DNA of 15,096 nucleotides from CAYGZL01 sp964354345. GTDB lineage: Bacteria > Chloroflexota > Anaerolineae > Anaerolineales > UBA4823. Location: assembly GCA_964354345.1 (NCBI GenBank), contig CAYGZL010000145.1:1-15096 (forward strand), in the 5' to 3' direction. The notes below the pieces were generated by a model. The model was not told where the DNA came from. It saw nothing but the letters and a program-made list of their open reading frames with translations, and made no database searches. A program made the translations under genes and the position numbers. This document shows, piece by piece, positions 7,261-14,955 of this stretch (position 1 is the stretch's first letter; each line of letters opens with the position of its first letter).

Positions 7261-7301
7261 GCGCCTGTTGATCGGAGTCCGATTGACAGGCGCTTTTATT
7301 T
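7261..7301 (+). terminator. Strong intrinsic terminator of the mevalonate cluster
   Basis: GCGCCTGT (7261-7268) pairs with ACAGGCGC (7286-7293). The stem continues inward through two wobble pairs and five Watson-Crick pairs to a 3-base loop (AGT). That makes 15 pairs in all, followed at once by TTTTATTT. It lies 33 bases after the DUF35 stop codon. Confidence 0.93.
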
Positions 7302-7355
7302 ACGACCTGTGCCCCATTGACAGCTACTTACACACGCTGATCAGTTTCTCCCCGC

Positions 7356-7372
7356 CCATCGTCAGGCGATGG
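7356..7372 (-). other. Small hairpin after the GH38/57-like gene
   Basis: CCATCG and CGATGG form a 6-bp stem with a 5-base loop, 13 bases past the stop codon of the minus-strand hydrolase gene. It has no T-tract on that strand (GGCGGGG follows), so it is at best a weak or Rho-assisted 3' end. Confidence 0.3.
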
Positions 7373-7384
7373 CTTCATGTTCGT

Positions 7385-10321
7385 TCAACCCCTTCTGCGC
7401 CGCATAACCGACCCCAGGCTGCCAGCCACCATGCGCAACGACGACCGGAATGGGATGGCACCCAGGTTGATCTTCCCGGAGCCAGTGACCGCCCCGGGGA
7501 TGCAGGTCTGCTCCTCTGTCCAGTCTGAAAAACGCGCCCCGCAAGACGCCCGAAGTTTGAAGGCATACTTCTTGCCATCCTCCAGGCCAGTCGCCTGCCA
7601 GCGGTTGGATGGCGGGATGGAAACTACCTGCCAGTCCGTCGTTCCGGCCACTCGCCAGGACATTTCGCAGCCAGTTACCGGGAAGTCCCGCGGCAGGTCC
7701 CAGACCAGGTGCACCTGGTTGGGGGCGGGATTGGCCAGGAAGGCGGTGGGCACCGGGACCGGTTCAACCGAGTCGATCTGCACCCGGTTTAGCTCGGCTT
7801 CGGTTTGTGCGCGGATGTCCGCTGTAAGCAGCGCCTCCACCCCCTCGGGTACGGTATGAAAGACTACGCCCGGCGGGTAGAAATGCGCCGCTGCGCCAGC
7901 CTGGAGCGCGGCGGGGGGTTCATCGCCGGAATAGGGTGCCAGCATCAACGCGAAACGCAAGGTCTGGCCGTTGAAGGAGGGGCCGTTCGGTTTCAGGGCT
8001 CCACTGAAGGCCTGCAGGAAGTCCGCTCCGATGCCGCGCTCGCCCACATGGGAGTAGTCGATCCTTCTCCCGTAATAAGAGCCAAATGGGTTGAGCCACA
8101 GGCGCTGGATGCCATCCTGCTCACGCAGGCGCATCGGGCAGAAGGCCATCGAAGCCAGCCTCTCCGAGTCCTCCCCCAGCAGCAGGCCGCACTGTCCGTT
8201 TGAGATGGCTACCCAGCCAGCGGTCACCTGGTGGTTGAAGGCCTCCAGGCTGCGGTTGTGCGGATTAACTTGCCCGTAGTTCAGGTCGTACCAGGCAGTC
8301 GCCCCAAGGTAGTTATGCTTCCAGACCCGCAGGGGCTTTTCAGACGGAGCCTGCCAGGCCGGGTGCACCTGGAACGGAGCCGTCTCCACCCACCGCAGAT
8401 CCATCAGGCGGCGCAGCTTCTGGGTCAGGTTGTGAATGGTCTCGGTTGGGGGGGTGTAAGCGAAGCGCGCCTCCACCTCCACGTATAGCTGCGGCAGGTC
8501 ATTGAACAGGGTGAAAGTGTAAGTGAACAGGTTGATGTACTCACCGAAGGGAGTTTGCATAGGCAGGCTCGCCTGCAAGCGAACGCGCTGCAAGCCCTCC
8601 CACTGCTCGCCCACCAGGGGCAAGAATTTCCATGAGGCAGCCGGGTAGATGATCGGTTTTTTCTTCGTGCGGTAGGAGACGAACGGCTGCAAGAAATCTA
8701 TCCCGCCAATCTCTACGCCATCCTGTTTGAATGAATGGATGCCAGTCTGCTCGGAGAATTCGACCTCCAGCCATTCATTTTTAAGATGAGTAATCGGTCC
8801 GGGGGATGGGAAGGCCGCCGTGGGGCATGCTCGATAATGTTTCGACCTGCCCGGTTCGAGGTCCGTAATGAAGCGGAGCTGGCAACCGGCGCGGCCGCCT
8901 GGCAAAGGTGTCCAATCTGTCAGTGCGATTCGGACAGGCTTTCCATCGGGTTCTTCCAGTTGAATATTTTTTACATCCGCGGGCAGGATCAAGGGGAGGC
9001 GCACGGCGGCGCGGGTAGGGGCGGGTGGAGTGGTACGATCTGGCGAGGTGGGGAAGAGTTCGAAATCGTACAGGCAGCCAGCGGTGGGCTGTTGGAGGGC
9101 GCGCGCCGCAGTGCGCTCGGCCTCTTCTGCCAGTTGGCGGGCTTCGCCCAGGATGGCGAAGGCGCGTGCCTGGCGCTCTTCGTTGATGACCGGGGTGGAC
9201 ATGCCAAAGTGCGTGGTGCTCAAGCCGATCAGCCGCTTGAAGAAGGATGAGTCCATGCCCTCCCAGAGCCGGCCGGACAAATCCAGCCCGGCCCGGTGGG
9301 CCAGCGTTTCAGCGCGATACGAAGCCAGCCGGGACTGCTCCAGCATCGTCCAGGCATGCAGGCTGGCGCATTTCTCAGCCCAGGAATAGCTGCCGTCGAA
9401 AGCGCCATCCGCCAGGTCCTGGCGGACGATGATTTCATGCTGCGGCGGATGGGCGGCCAGGTATTCGCTCGGGACGGTGAAATCTGCCCAGGGGTATTTG
9501 TTGACCACCTGGATATATTCCTCTACCCCGCCGGTGTTGGGGAACCATTTGAGGAAGGACGGCAGTTTGACCGGCAGCCAGCTCTCCAGATCGGCGTCCT
9601 CGTTTAGGTGGATGACCACGTCTGACCGGATCTCGCCACGGCGCTGGCGGTCATGCAGGTCGAGCAGCATGCTCTCGAGTGAGATGCTGTCGATTACATC
9701 TCCAGCCGACAGGCAGGGAAACAGGATTAACCGCGGCAGGTCAGGACTGGAACGAAACCAGAGTGGGTTGTAACGTTGTTCCAATGACAGGGCCGGGGTG
9801 AAAGCAGCCAGGGTGTTAAACGGGGTCAGGGCATAGTAGAGCAGCAGCCCGTCTATGCCGCACTCCTTTAGAATGACCTCCTGCCCGGTGGTGAACATGG
9901 ACTCCTGCGGACGGTAGAAGGGCGTGACTTTCGGGAAAAGCTGGCGCAGGCCGGAGCCCCACGGGTTTTCGATCGCCCAGGCGACTGCGGCGCGGAACTC
10001 ATCAGCAGTGGCAGCATGGTTGGCACCGTTGTTGAAGGGGCCAAGCACAATCTCATCCTGCCCGGCGGCCACCCGGGCGCGCATCCGCTCCAGGATGTCG
10101 GGACAATGCCTGGGGAGGATCTCCTGGAAGGTCCAATAAACCTCAGTGTCCCAGTAGGCGCGGGCGCACTTGCCGGCGGCGTTGGCCCGATCGAGGATGT
10201 CCAGCACACCGCGCACCACGCGCATGTCAGTGCCAAAGCCGGCTTCATCGGGCGTGTCACCGCGCCAGGAGTGATAAAAGTTGATGTGGAATCCGAGCAT
10301 TACATAGACTTTGTGGTCCAT
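7385..10321 (-). CDS. Glycoside hydrolase of the GH38/GH57 superfamily with C-terminal Fn3 domain
   Basis: The protein is large (978 residues) and probably cytoplasmic, with no signal peptide or transmembrane segment. GGAGG lies 4 bases before the ATG. The N-terminal third is a GH38/57-type barrel: a GFHINFYHSW opening, a segment WDTEVYWTFQEILP, an EIVLGPFNNGANH strand and loop, and FYRPQESMF before an LKECGIDGLLLYY helix and strand. This order matches the GH57 pattern of HxH, GxxE and a WxPE-like motif. Residues about 380-410 are an Ala/Glu-rich helix. The later half (VTAGWVAISNGQCGLLLG, then RLWLNPFGSYYG) is beta-rich, as in GH38 C-terminal domains. About residues 860-960 form a fibronectin type III domain (VHLVWDLP, WQATGLEDGKKYAFKLRA). 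The substrate is unknown: alpha-mannosides or alpha-glucans are both possible. I did not assign catalytic residues. Confidence 0.85.
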   Translation of the reverse strand: MDHKVYVMLGFHINFYHSWRGDTPDEAGFGTDMRVVRGVLDILDRANAAGKCARAYWDTEVYWTFQEILPRHCPDILERMRARVAAGQDEIVLGPFNNGANHAATADEFRAAVAWAIENPWGSGLRQLFPKVTPFYRPQESMFTTGQEVILKECGIDGLLLYYALTPFNTLAAFTPALSLEQRYNPLWFRSSPDLPRLILFPCLSAGDVIDSISLESMLLDLHDRQRRGEIRSDVVIHLNEDADLESWLPVKLPSFLKWFPNTGGVEEYIQVVNKYPWADFTVPSEYLAAHPPQHEIIVRQDLADGAFDGSYSWAEKCASLHAWTMLEQSRLASYRAETLAHRAGLDLSGRLWEGMDSSFFKRLIGLSTTHFGMSTPVINEERQARAFAILGEARQLAEEAERTAARALQQPTAGCLYDFELFPTSPDRTTPPAPTRAAVRLPLILPADVKNIQLEEPDGKPVRIALTDWTPLPGGRAGCQLRFITDLEPGRSKHYRACPTAAFPSPGPITHLKNEWLEVEFSEQTGIHSFKQDGVEIGGIDFLQPFVSYRTKKKPIIYPAASWKFLPLVGEQWEGLQRVRLQASLPMQTPFGEYINLFTYTFTLFNDLPQLYVEVEARFAYTPPTETIHNLTQKLRRLMDLRWVETAPFQVHPAWQAPSEKPLRVWKHNYLGATAWYDLNYGQVNPHNRSLEAFNHQVTAGWVAISNGQCGLLLGEDSERLASMAFCPMRLREQDGIQRLWLNPFGSYYGRRIDYSHVGERGIGADFLQAFSGALKPNGPSFNGQTLRFALMLAPYSGDEPPAALQAGAAAHFYPPGVVFHTVPEGVEALLTADIRAQTEAELNRVQIDSVEPVPVPTAFLANPAPNQVHLVWDLPRDFPVTGCEMSWRVAGTTDWQVVSIPPSNRWQATGLEDGKKYAFKLRASCGARFSDWTEEQTCIPGAVTGSGKINLGAIPFRSSLRMVAGSLGSVMRRRRG

Positions 10322-10336
10322 ACGACCTCCATTAGA

Positions 10337-10342
10337 TATAAT
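10337..10342 (+). promoter_or_regulatory. TATAAT -10 box, leaderless start of the DMT-like gene
   Basis: A consensus TATAAT ends 8 bases before the GTG at 10351, and no ribosome-binding site lies between them. Transcription would begin at or next to the start codon. No good -35 hexamer is visible at 17 bases. The upstream TTGTGG at 10311-10316 is 20 bases away. The reverse complement of the same A/T block, TATTAT at 10343-10338 on the minus strand, is suitably placed as the -10 box of the divergent hydrolase gene. Confidence 0.5.
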
Positions 10343-10350
10343 ATTTTACC

Positions 10351-11220
10351 GTGACTGACATTCCCTTCGTGCTGCTGCTTGGCATCCTCTCCACAATTCA
10401 AATCCACCTGGCGAAAGCCCTGGAACGCCAGGGTATCGAAGTCTTCGAGCAGATCAAAGCCAGGCTCCAGAAAAACATCCAGCCGGAGGAAGGCGGGTTG
10501 AAGAAACCGGCGGTCTACACCATCGGTCTCGTTCTCAACCACACCGTCTTCATCTGGGCCATCCTGGCGCAGCCCTACGGTCCGCCGGCGTTGTTCAGCA
10601 GCATGTTTGGGATCGGATTGGTCGTTCTGATGGGATATGCCGCCTTTTTCCTGAAAGAACGGATCACCCGCCTGGAGCTTGGCGGAGCGGTGGTTATCGT
10701 GGCTGGAACGGTGGCGATCGGGATCGAGAACATCGCTCGGGTGAATATGGATCGTTATTCCATGAACCTGACCGCCCTGCTGGTTGCTCTTGGAATCTGG
10801 TTGGCACTCAGCCTGGCCTGCGTTGTCGCTGCCAGCCGGAGTTCGAACCTGAGCCTGATCGCTCTGGCTTTTGGCATACTGGCGGGTGGGTTGGGCAGCC
10901 TCGACCCATTCTTCAAGGGCGTCGGTCAGAACTATGGCGGGAAATCGGGGTTCCTGCCATCCAATTCTATTGGGACGATCTTTTTTATAGCCTCTTTTGT
11001 GGTTGGATTCCTCGCCTTCGTGGTTACGCAGGTTGGCTTTGTTCGCAAGGTGCGCGCCAGCCTGCTGATCCCGGCTTACAACGCCGCTTTTATCGGCTTA
11101 CCGGTCGTGTTGCAGGTATTTTTACTCCCTGCATATCGCCTCTCCTGGCTGACAGCGGCAAGTCTGCTGCTGATTATAGGTGGGGTAACGATGATGCAGG
11201 TTTTCAAGGGTGAAGCCTAG
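10351..11220 (+). CDS. DMT/EamA-like integral membrane protein
   Basis: The 289-residue protein has about eight or nine hydrophobic helices. The first, short one is at 5-22 (PFVLLLGILSTIQIHLAKAL). The rest are near 55-75, 79-100, 108-126, 143-165, 170-185, 209-230, 240-262 and 266-285. A charged cytoplasmic loop at about 25-52 (RQGIEVFEQIKARLQKN) follows the first helix. The pattern GPPALFSSMFGIGLVVLM, then FFLKERITRLELGGAVVIVAGTVAIG, is characteristic of the drug/metabolite transporter superfamily, in which NIPA magnesium transporters and EamA exporters belong. The substrate cannot be read from the sequence. The start is GTG, with a TATAAT box 8 bases upstream and no ribosome-binding site. 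An internal GTG at 10369 is the alternative. The stop faces the dehydrogenase gene, with 106 bases between and no clear terminator. Confidence 0.8.
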   Translation: MTDIPFVLLLGILSTIQIHLAKALERQGIEVFEQIKARLQKNIQPEEGGLKKPAVYTIGLVLNHTVFIWAILAQPYGPPALFSSMFGIGLVVLMGYAAFFLKERITRLELGGAVVIVAGTVAIGIENIARVNMDRYSMNLTALLVALGIWLALSLACVVAASRSSNLSLIALAFGILAGGLGSLDPFFKGVGQNYGGKSGFLPSNSIGTIFFIASFVVGFLAFVVTQVGFVRKVRASLLIPAYNAAFIGLPVVLQVFLLPAYRLSWLTAASLLLIIGGVTMMQVFKGEA

Positions 11221-11326
11221 GGCTTTCCGCTCAGCATTCGGTCAAAATTTAGACTGCTGTTCCATGGTCTATGACGCCGTTGATCATCTTTAGATACGGG
11301 GAGTAAAAAGATTTTTGGCGTTGTCT

Positions 11327-12358
11327 TTAATTTTCTCCCATTTTCAACACAATCTTCACCGCCTGTCTGCGCCATAACAGCTCGAACGCCTCGACCGCTT
11401 GCTCAAACGGTGTGACCCGGTCAACCATCTCCGGTGGGTCGAAGACGCCCAGGCGGTACAGGTCGTGCCACTCCGCCACGTAGCCGGCTTCGTCGGTGCC
11501 CATTTCGAGTGTGGGTCGACCGTTGTTAAGCTGGTCTCGCAATCCTTGGCTGGCGTTGAAGTCACGTACGCCGTAGCAACCGAAGGCGGTGCCAGGTTGC
11601 AGGATCGCCTCAGCCAAAGCCAGCGAGGCCAACGATCCTATGGCGTCGATCAGGTTTGTCGGGCGGCCGCTGGTGAGTTCCAGGCAGCGCTGCGCCGCCT
11701 GCGCGGAATGGTAATCTACCAGCGCGTCCGCCCGGAAGCTCCTTGTGGCGCGTTCCTCCAGACGGTGGCTGCCAACCACGACAACCAACCCGGCGCCGGC
11801 CTGCTTGCAGAGCAGCGCAAACAGCAGCCCGTTGTAACCGCTGCCGATGATGACAACCCGCGAGCGAGCGGAAAAGCTGATCCGGCGGGTGACGGAGAGG
11901 ATTTCGCGCTGGTTGATAGACAACGCTGCCTCGACTGGTCCAATTCCTTCCGGCAAGGGGGTACGGCTGGCTGCGCAGCCAGCTGGTGACTCGACACCAT
12001 CCGCCTGGGCAGCTGCCACGTCTCGTACCAATCCATATTCAGCATACCCGCCCCAGGTGCTGTGGTATGCGCCAAGCATTTCCCCACCATAAACCGCTGC
12101 CGGGCGGGTCACGCGCTGACCAGGCTGGAAATGCCTGACCTTTTCGCCTGCGCTGAGAATCACGCCGGTTGACTCATGCCCCAGGATGAAGGGGTATGGG
12201 CTGATCCATGGAAAGGTTCCGGCGATGATGTCCGAGTCGGTGCCTGTGCAGATGGCGCAGGCGTCAATTTTCACCAGACAATCATAGGCGCCAGGCTGCG
12301 GCATGGGAACTTCTTGCAGGCCGAACGAGCCCGGCGCGGTGACAATGAGTGCTTGCAT
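11327..12358 (-). CDS. Zinc-type medium-chain alcohol/polyol dehydrogenase
   Basis: This 343-residue protein is a medium-chain dehydrogenase/reductase that probably oxidises a sugar or polyol alcohol with NAD(P). The GroES-like domain carries catalytic zinc ligands Cys37 (CAICTGTD), His61 and Glu62 (GHES). A Rossmann domain begins near VVIIGSGYNGLL. The four-Cys lobe for structural zinc, normally near residues 90-110, is absent, as in several sorbitol-dehydrogenase-like members. The C-terminal PFEQAVEAFELLWRRQAVKIVLKM is typical of the family. AAGGAGG precedes the ATG, and the stop of the aldo/keto reductase gene lies just upstream with 12 bases between the genes. The two are therefore almost certainly co-transcribed. 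The substrate is not recognisable. Confidence 0.9.
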   Translation of the reverse strand: MQALIVTAPGSFGLQEVPMPQPGAYDCLVKIDACAICTGTDSDIIAGTFPWISPYPFILGHESTGVILSAGEKVRHFQPGQRVTRPAAVYGGEMLGAYHSTWGGYAEYGLVRDVAAAQADGVESPAGCAASRTPLPEGIGPVEAALSINQREILSVTRRISFSARSRVVIIGSGYNGLLFALLCKQAGAGLVVVVGSHRLEERATRSFRADALVDYHSAQAAQRCLELTSGRPTNLIDAIGSLASLALAEAILQPGTAFGCYGVRDFNASQGLRDQLNNGRPTLEMGTDEAGYVAEWHDLYRLGVFDPPEMVDRVTPFEQAVEAFELLWRRQAVKIVLKMGEN

Positions 12359-12370
12359 GGCTGCCTCCTT

Positions 12371-13366
12371 CTAGCGTGCTTCGCCTGGACCGTGATACGT
12401 GCGGTTGTAGGGGAAGAGCGCGCCGAACGACTCTTCGCACGGACGGAAGGGTACCCCGGCTGCGATCTCATCCAGCTCGGCCAGGATGTCAGCCGGGAGC
12501 GGGCCGCGCTCAGCAGCCGCCATATTCAGCTCCACCTCCTGGCGAGATCTCGGGCCCATCAGCGTCGTGTCGATCAACGGATTAGAGAGCACGAAACGCA
12601 GCGCCAGCTCGGGCACGGAGATGCCCGTCTGGTCGGACAGATCGTATAGCTGCAAAAGCTGCCCCGCCCGCTGGGGCGCCAACCAGGCAGGCGGATCGCC
12701 GCGGGTAATTTCAGTATACCGCGTGGAGAACCAGCCCTGTTGCAGGGGCGAGCCAGCCACCACGCCCATGCCCTTGGCTTTAGCCGCCGGGATGAGCGTC
12801 TCGCCGGCCTCGCGGAAGAGCAGGCTGTAGTTAAAAGCCGTCAGCAGGACATCGTAGTTGCCCTTTTCCACGATGTGCGCCATCTGGTAGACAGTCGTGC
12901 CGCCCAGGCCGGTATAGCGGATGACGCCGCGCTGCTTGAGATCCTCCAGCACCTCGCAAACCGGTCCGTGAAAGGTGTCCCAACTGTCATACCAGTCGTA
13001 CTGACCGCCGCGATCTGGCTCGTGGATGAAAAGAATATCGATCTGCTCACGCTGCAACAGGCGCAGGCTTTCCTGGACGCTGGCGTAGAGCTGCTGTTTA
13101 TCTTTGGGGTTGAAGGGACGCGGTCGACCACCCAGCTTGGTGGAGAGGTAATAAGGTGTCTGAATGCCTGCCAGGCATATTCCCAACACCTCCTCGCTGT
13201 TCAAATACCCGGGGGCTGTGTCGATATAGTTGATGCCCAGCTCCAGGGCACGCTGGACCGCCAGGCGCGCCCCCGCCAGGTCGGCGCCCAGCGATGAGAC
13301 AAATAATCCGCCCAGTGAGAGGCGCGTGACATACATGTCCGTGTGACCTAATCTTTGGGTTTTCAT
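12371..13366 (-). CDS. Aldo/keto reductase, aldose dehydrogenase-like
   Basis: The 331-residue protein is an NAD(P)-dependent oxidoreductase with a TIM-barrel fold. The catalytic tetrad is visible: Asp49 and Tyr54 (IDTAPGYLNSE), Lys77 (STKLGG) and His115 (ILFIHEPD). The opening LGHTDMYVTRLSLGG and the GLGGTTVYQMAHIVE stretch resemble D-threo-aldose 1-dehydrogenase and L-fucose dehydrogenase relatives (AKR family), so sugar oxidation is a reasonable guess. The late GPRSRQEVELNM segment corresponds to the phosphate-binding part of the cofactor site. AGGA lies 8 bases before the ATG. It sits between the GH1 gene (125 bases upstream) and the dehydrogenase gene (12 bases downstream) on the same strand. 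It may have its own promoter in the upstream gap. Confidence 0.92.
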   Translation of the reverse strand: MKTQRLGHTDMYVTRLSLGGLFVSSLGADLAGARLAVQRALELGINYIDTAPGYLNSEEVLGICLAGIQTPYYLSTKLGGRPRPFNPKDKQQLYASVQESLRLLQREQIDILFIHEPDRGGQYDWYDSWDTFHGPVCEVLEDLKQRGVIRYTGLGGTTVYQMAHIVEKGNYDVLLTAFNYSLLFREAGETLIPAAKAKGMGVVAGSPLQQGWFSTRYTEITRGDPPAWLAPQRAGQLLQLYDLSDQTGISVPELALRFVLSNPLIDTTLMGPRSRQEVELNMAAAERGPLPADILAELDEIAAGVPFRPCEESFGALFPYNRTYHGPGEAR

Positions 13367-13419
13367 TTTACGTTTCCTAAAAATAAATTATCAGCTTGTG
13401 GATTAGGTTTCGTCTCAGG

Positions 13420-13425
13420 ATTATA
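13420..13425 (-). promoter_or_regulatory. TATAAT box upstream of the aldo/keto reductase gene
   Basis: On the minus strand, consensus TATAAT lies about 53 bases before the reductase ATG. No -35 hexamer is at the ideal distance. The nearest, TTGTCA, is 20 bases away. It could let the reductase and dehydrogenase genes be expressed apart from the GH1 gene. Confidence 0.4.
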
Positions 13426-13452
13426 TCTCGTGTAATCTGGTTTGGTGACAAA

Positions 13453-13480
13453 GCCTCAATCCTCTCCACTCATCTGAGGC
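13453..13480 (-). terminator. Weak hairpin after the GH1 gene
   Basis: GCCTCA (13453-13458) and TGAGGC (13475-13480) are inverted arms around 16 bases, starting 11 bases after the GH1 stop. On the minus strand the structure is followed only by TTTG, so termination would be partial. Confidence 0.3.
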
Positions 13481-13491
13481 AACCGTCGGAT

Positions 13492-14841
13492 CTACTCGGT
13501 GACGAAGTTATCCTGGATCACCTGGCTGTACCATTGAGCGCTCAGCTTGGGGATGCGCTGCTGGGTGGCGTAATCCACGCGTACGATGCCGAAGCGCGGT
13601 GTATAACCGGAGGCCCACTCGAAGTTATCCATCAGGCTCCAGATAAAGTAGCCGCGCACATTGACTCCGGCCTGGATGGCCTTGTGCAGCTCGATCAGGT
13701 GCAGGCGCAGGTAGGCCACCCGCTGGCGATCCTCCACATAACCCCCCGCGTCGGGAGAATCAGCTAAAGCGCAACCGTTTTCGGTAATGTAGATCGGCAG
13801 ATCGCCGACCGTTTCCTTCACCCGCAGCAGCACGGCGAGCAGACCGGCGGGGTAGACGCCCCAGCCAACCTGGGTGTGGCCCAGCCCAGGCAGGATTTTC
13901 ATGCTTTGGGCGGTTTTTAACAAACCACCGTGGTGGGAAAAGCTGACTTCAATGGTGAAGTAGTAGTTCATGCCCAAGAAGTCAAGCGGTTGGTGGATGA
14001 GCGCCAGGTCCTCGGGTCGGATTTTTGGTGCTGTCGGTCCGAGCCAATCCATCAGATACGATGGGTAGCAACCCTGGAAGATTGGCGTGAAGAACATTCC
14101 CTGACAGCTTTCCAGTGTCCGTTGCCAGGCCAGGCGGTCGGCTTCCTGATCAGAGGCTGGAACATAGTGGTGCAGGTCCAGCACGATTCCAATCTGACCG
14201 GCGTAGCCTCCCTGGCGAAAGACCTGCACCGCTTTACCGTGCGCCAGGTTGAGGTGGTGGGCGGCCTGATAGCCCAGCGATTGGTCAGCCAGGCCGGGCG
14301 CAAAGTTGCCCGATCCATAACCGTAGATCGAAGTCACTACCGGCTCGTTATGCGTCGCCCACAGCGCCACCCGGTCGCCCAGCCGGTCGAAGACGATCCG
14401 GGCATAGTCAGCGAACCAATCGGCGCTGTCGCGGTTGGGCCAACCGCCGCGTTCCTGCAAGGCCTGTGGTAAATCCCAATGGTTGAGAGTGACATTGGCC
14501 CGGATGCCGGCCCGTCCCAGCTCGTCAACCAACCGGTCGTAGAAATCCAACCCCTTGGTGTTGACCGCTCCTGTGCCGGCAGGCAAGACGCGTGACCAGG
14601 CGATCGAGAAGCGATAGCCCTGCAGGCCGAGTGATTTCATCAGCGTCACATCAGCAGGCATGCGGTGGTAGTGGTCACACGCCACATCCCCCGTGTCGCC
14701 GTTGGCGATCCGGCCTGGCGTGTGGGCTAAATGGTCCCAGATGCTCTCGCCCTTACCGTCTTCGTTCCAGGCTCCTTCCACCTGATAGGCGGCAGTGGAG
14801 GCGCCCCATAAAAATCCAGCAGGGAATTGTCGGGTAAGCAT
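13492..14841 (-). CDS. GH1 beta-glycosidase
   Basis: This 449-residue cytoplasmic retaining beta-glucosidase or beta-galactosidase releases monosaccharides from short beta-linked oligosaccharides or glycosides. All GH1 signatures are present: the N-terminal FLWGASTAAYQVEGAWNEDGKG, the acid/base Glu166 in THNEP and the nucleophile Glu354 in YITENG. The subsite residues NHWDLPQ and WSLMDNFEW are also there. The length is normal and there is no signal peptide, so substrates must be imported. AAGGAG precedes the ATG. A promoter with TTGACG, a 17-base spacer and TACCAT lies upstream. It leads a minus-strand run with the aldo/keto reductase and dehydrogenase genes and is divergent from a gene at the right edge. 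Whether glucose or galactose is preferred cannot be told. Confidence 0.96.
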   Translation of the reverse strand: MLTRQFPAGFLWGASTAAYQVEGAWNEDGKGESIWDHLAHTPGRIANGDTGDVACDHYHRMPADVTLMKSLGLQGYRFSIAWSRVLPAGTGAVNTKGLDFYDRLVDELGRAGIRANVTLNHWDLPQALQERGGWPNRDSADWFADYARIVFDRLGDRVALWATHNEPVVTSIYGYGSGNFAPGLADQSLGYQAAHHLNLAHGKAVQVFRQGGYAGQIGIVLDLHHYVPASDQEADRLAWQRTLESCQGMFFTPIFQGCYPSYLMDWLGPTAPKIRPEDLALIHQPLDFLGMNYYFTIEVSFSHHGGLLKTAQSMKILPGLGHTQVGWGVYPAGLLAVLLRVKETVGDLPIYITENGCALADSPDAGGYVEDRQRVAYLRLHLIELHKAIQAGVNVRGYFIWSLMDNFEWASGYTPRFGIVRVDYATQQRIPKLSAQWYSQVIQDNFVTE

Positions 14842-14897
14842 AAGATCTCCTTGGTTAGTGTAAAGGTTTCCGGTTGGCAGGATAGCAGGATGTAATA

Positions 14898-14926
14898 ATG
14901 GTAAACGGAGTATGATAAGACGTCAA
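14898..14926 (-). promoter_or_regulatory. Promoter of the GH1 gene
   Basis: On the minus strand TTGACG (14926-14921) is followed after exactly 17 bases by TACCAT (14903-14898). This matches 5 of 6 and 4 of 6 consensus bases. The leader would be about 50 bases and ends in AAGGAG before the ATG. Confidence 0.5.
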
Positions 14927-14938
14927 GCGGATCGTACA

Positions 14939-14947
14939 TGCTATAAT
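14939..14947 (+). promoter_or_regulatory. Extended -10 promoter of the right-edge gene
   Basis: TGCTATAAT is a perfect extended -10 element (TGnTATAAT), which can work without a -35 box. TATAAT ends 8 bases before the ATG at 14956, the same spacing as upstream of the GTG at 10351. There is no ribosome-binding site, so a leaderless transcript is likely. Confidence 0.6.
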
Positions 14948-14955
14948 CAGCGGAA

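Noticed and set aside
11221..11326. Possible bidirectional terminator between the convergent membrane-protein and dehydrogenase genes.
   Set aside because: Only 4-5 bp stems are present (for example AAGCC/GGCTT at the stop codon), with no following T-run.
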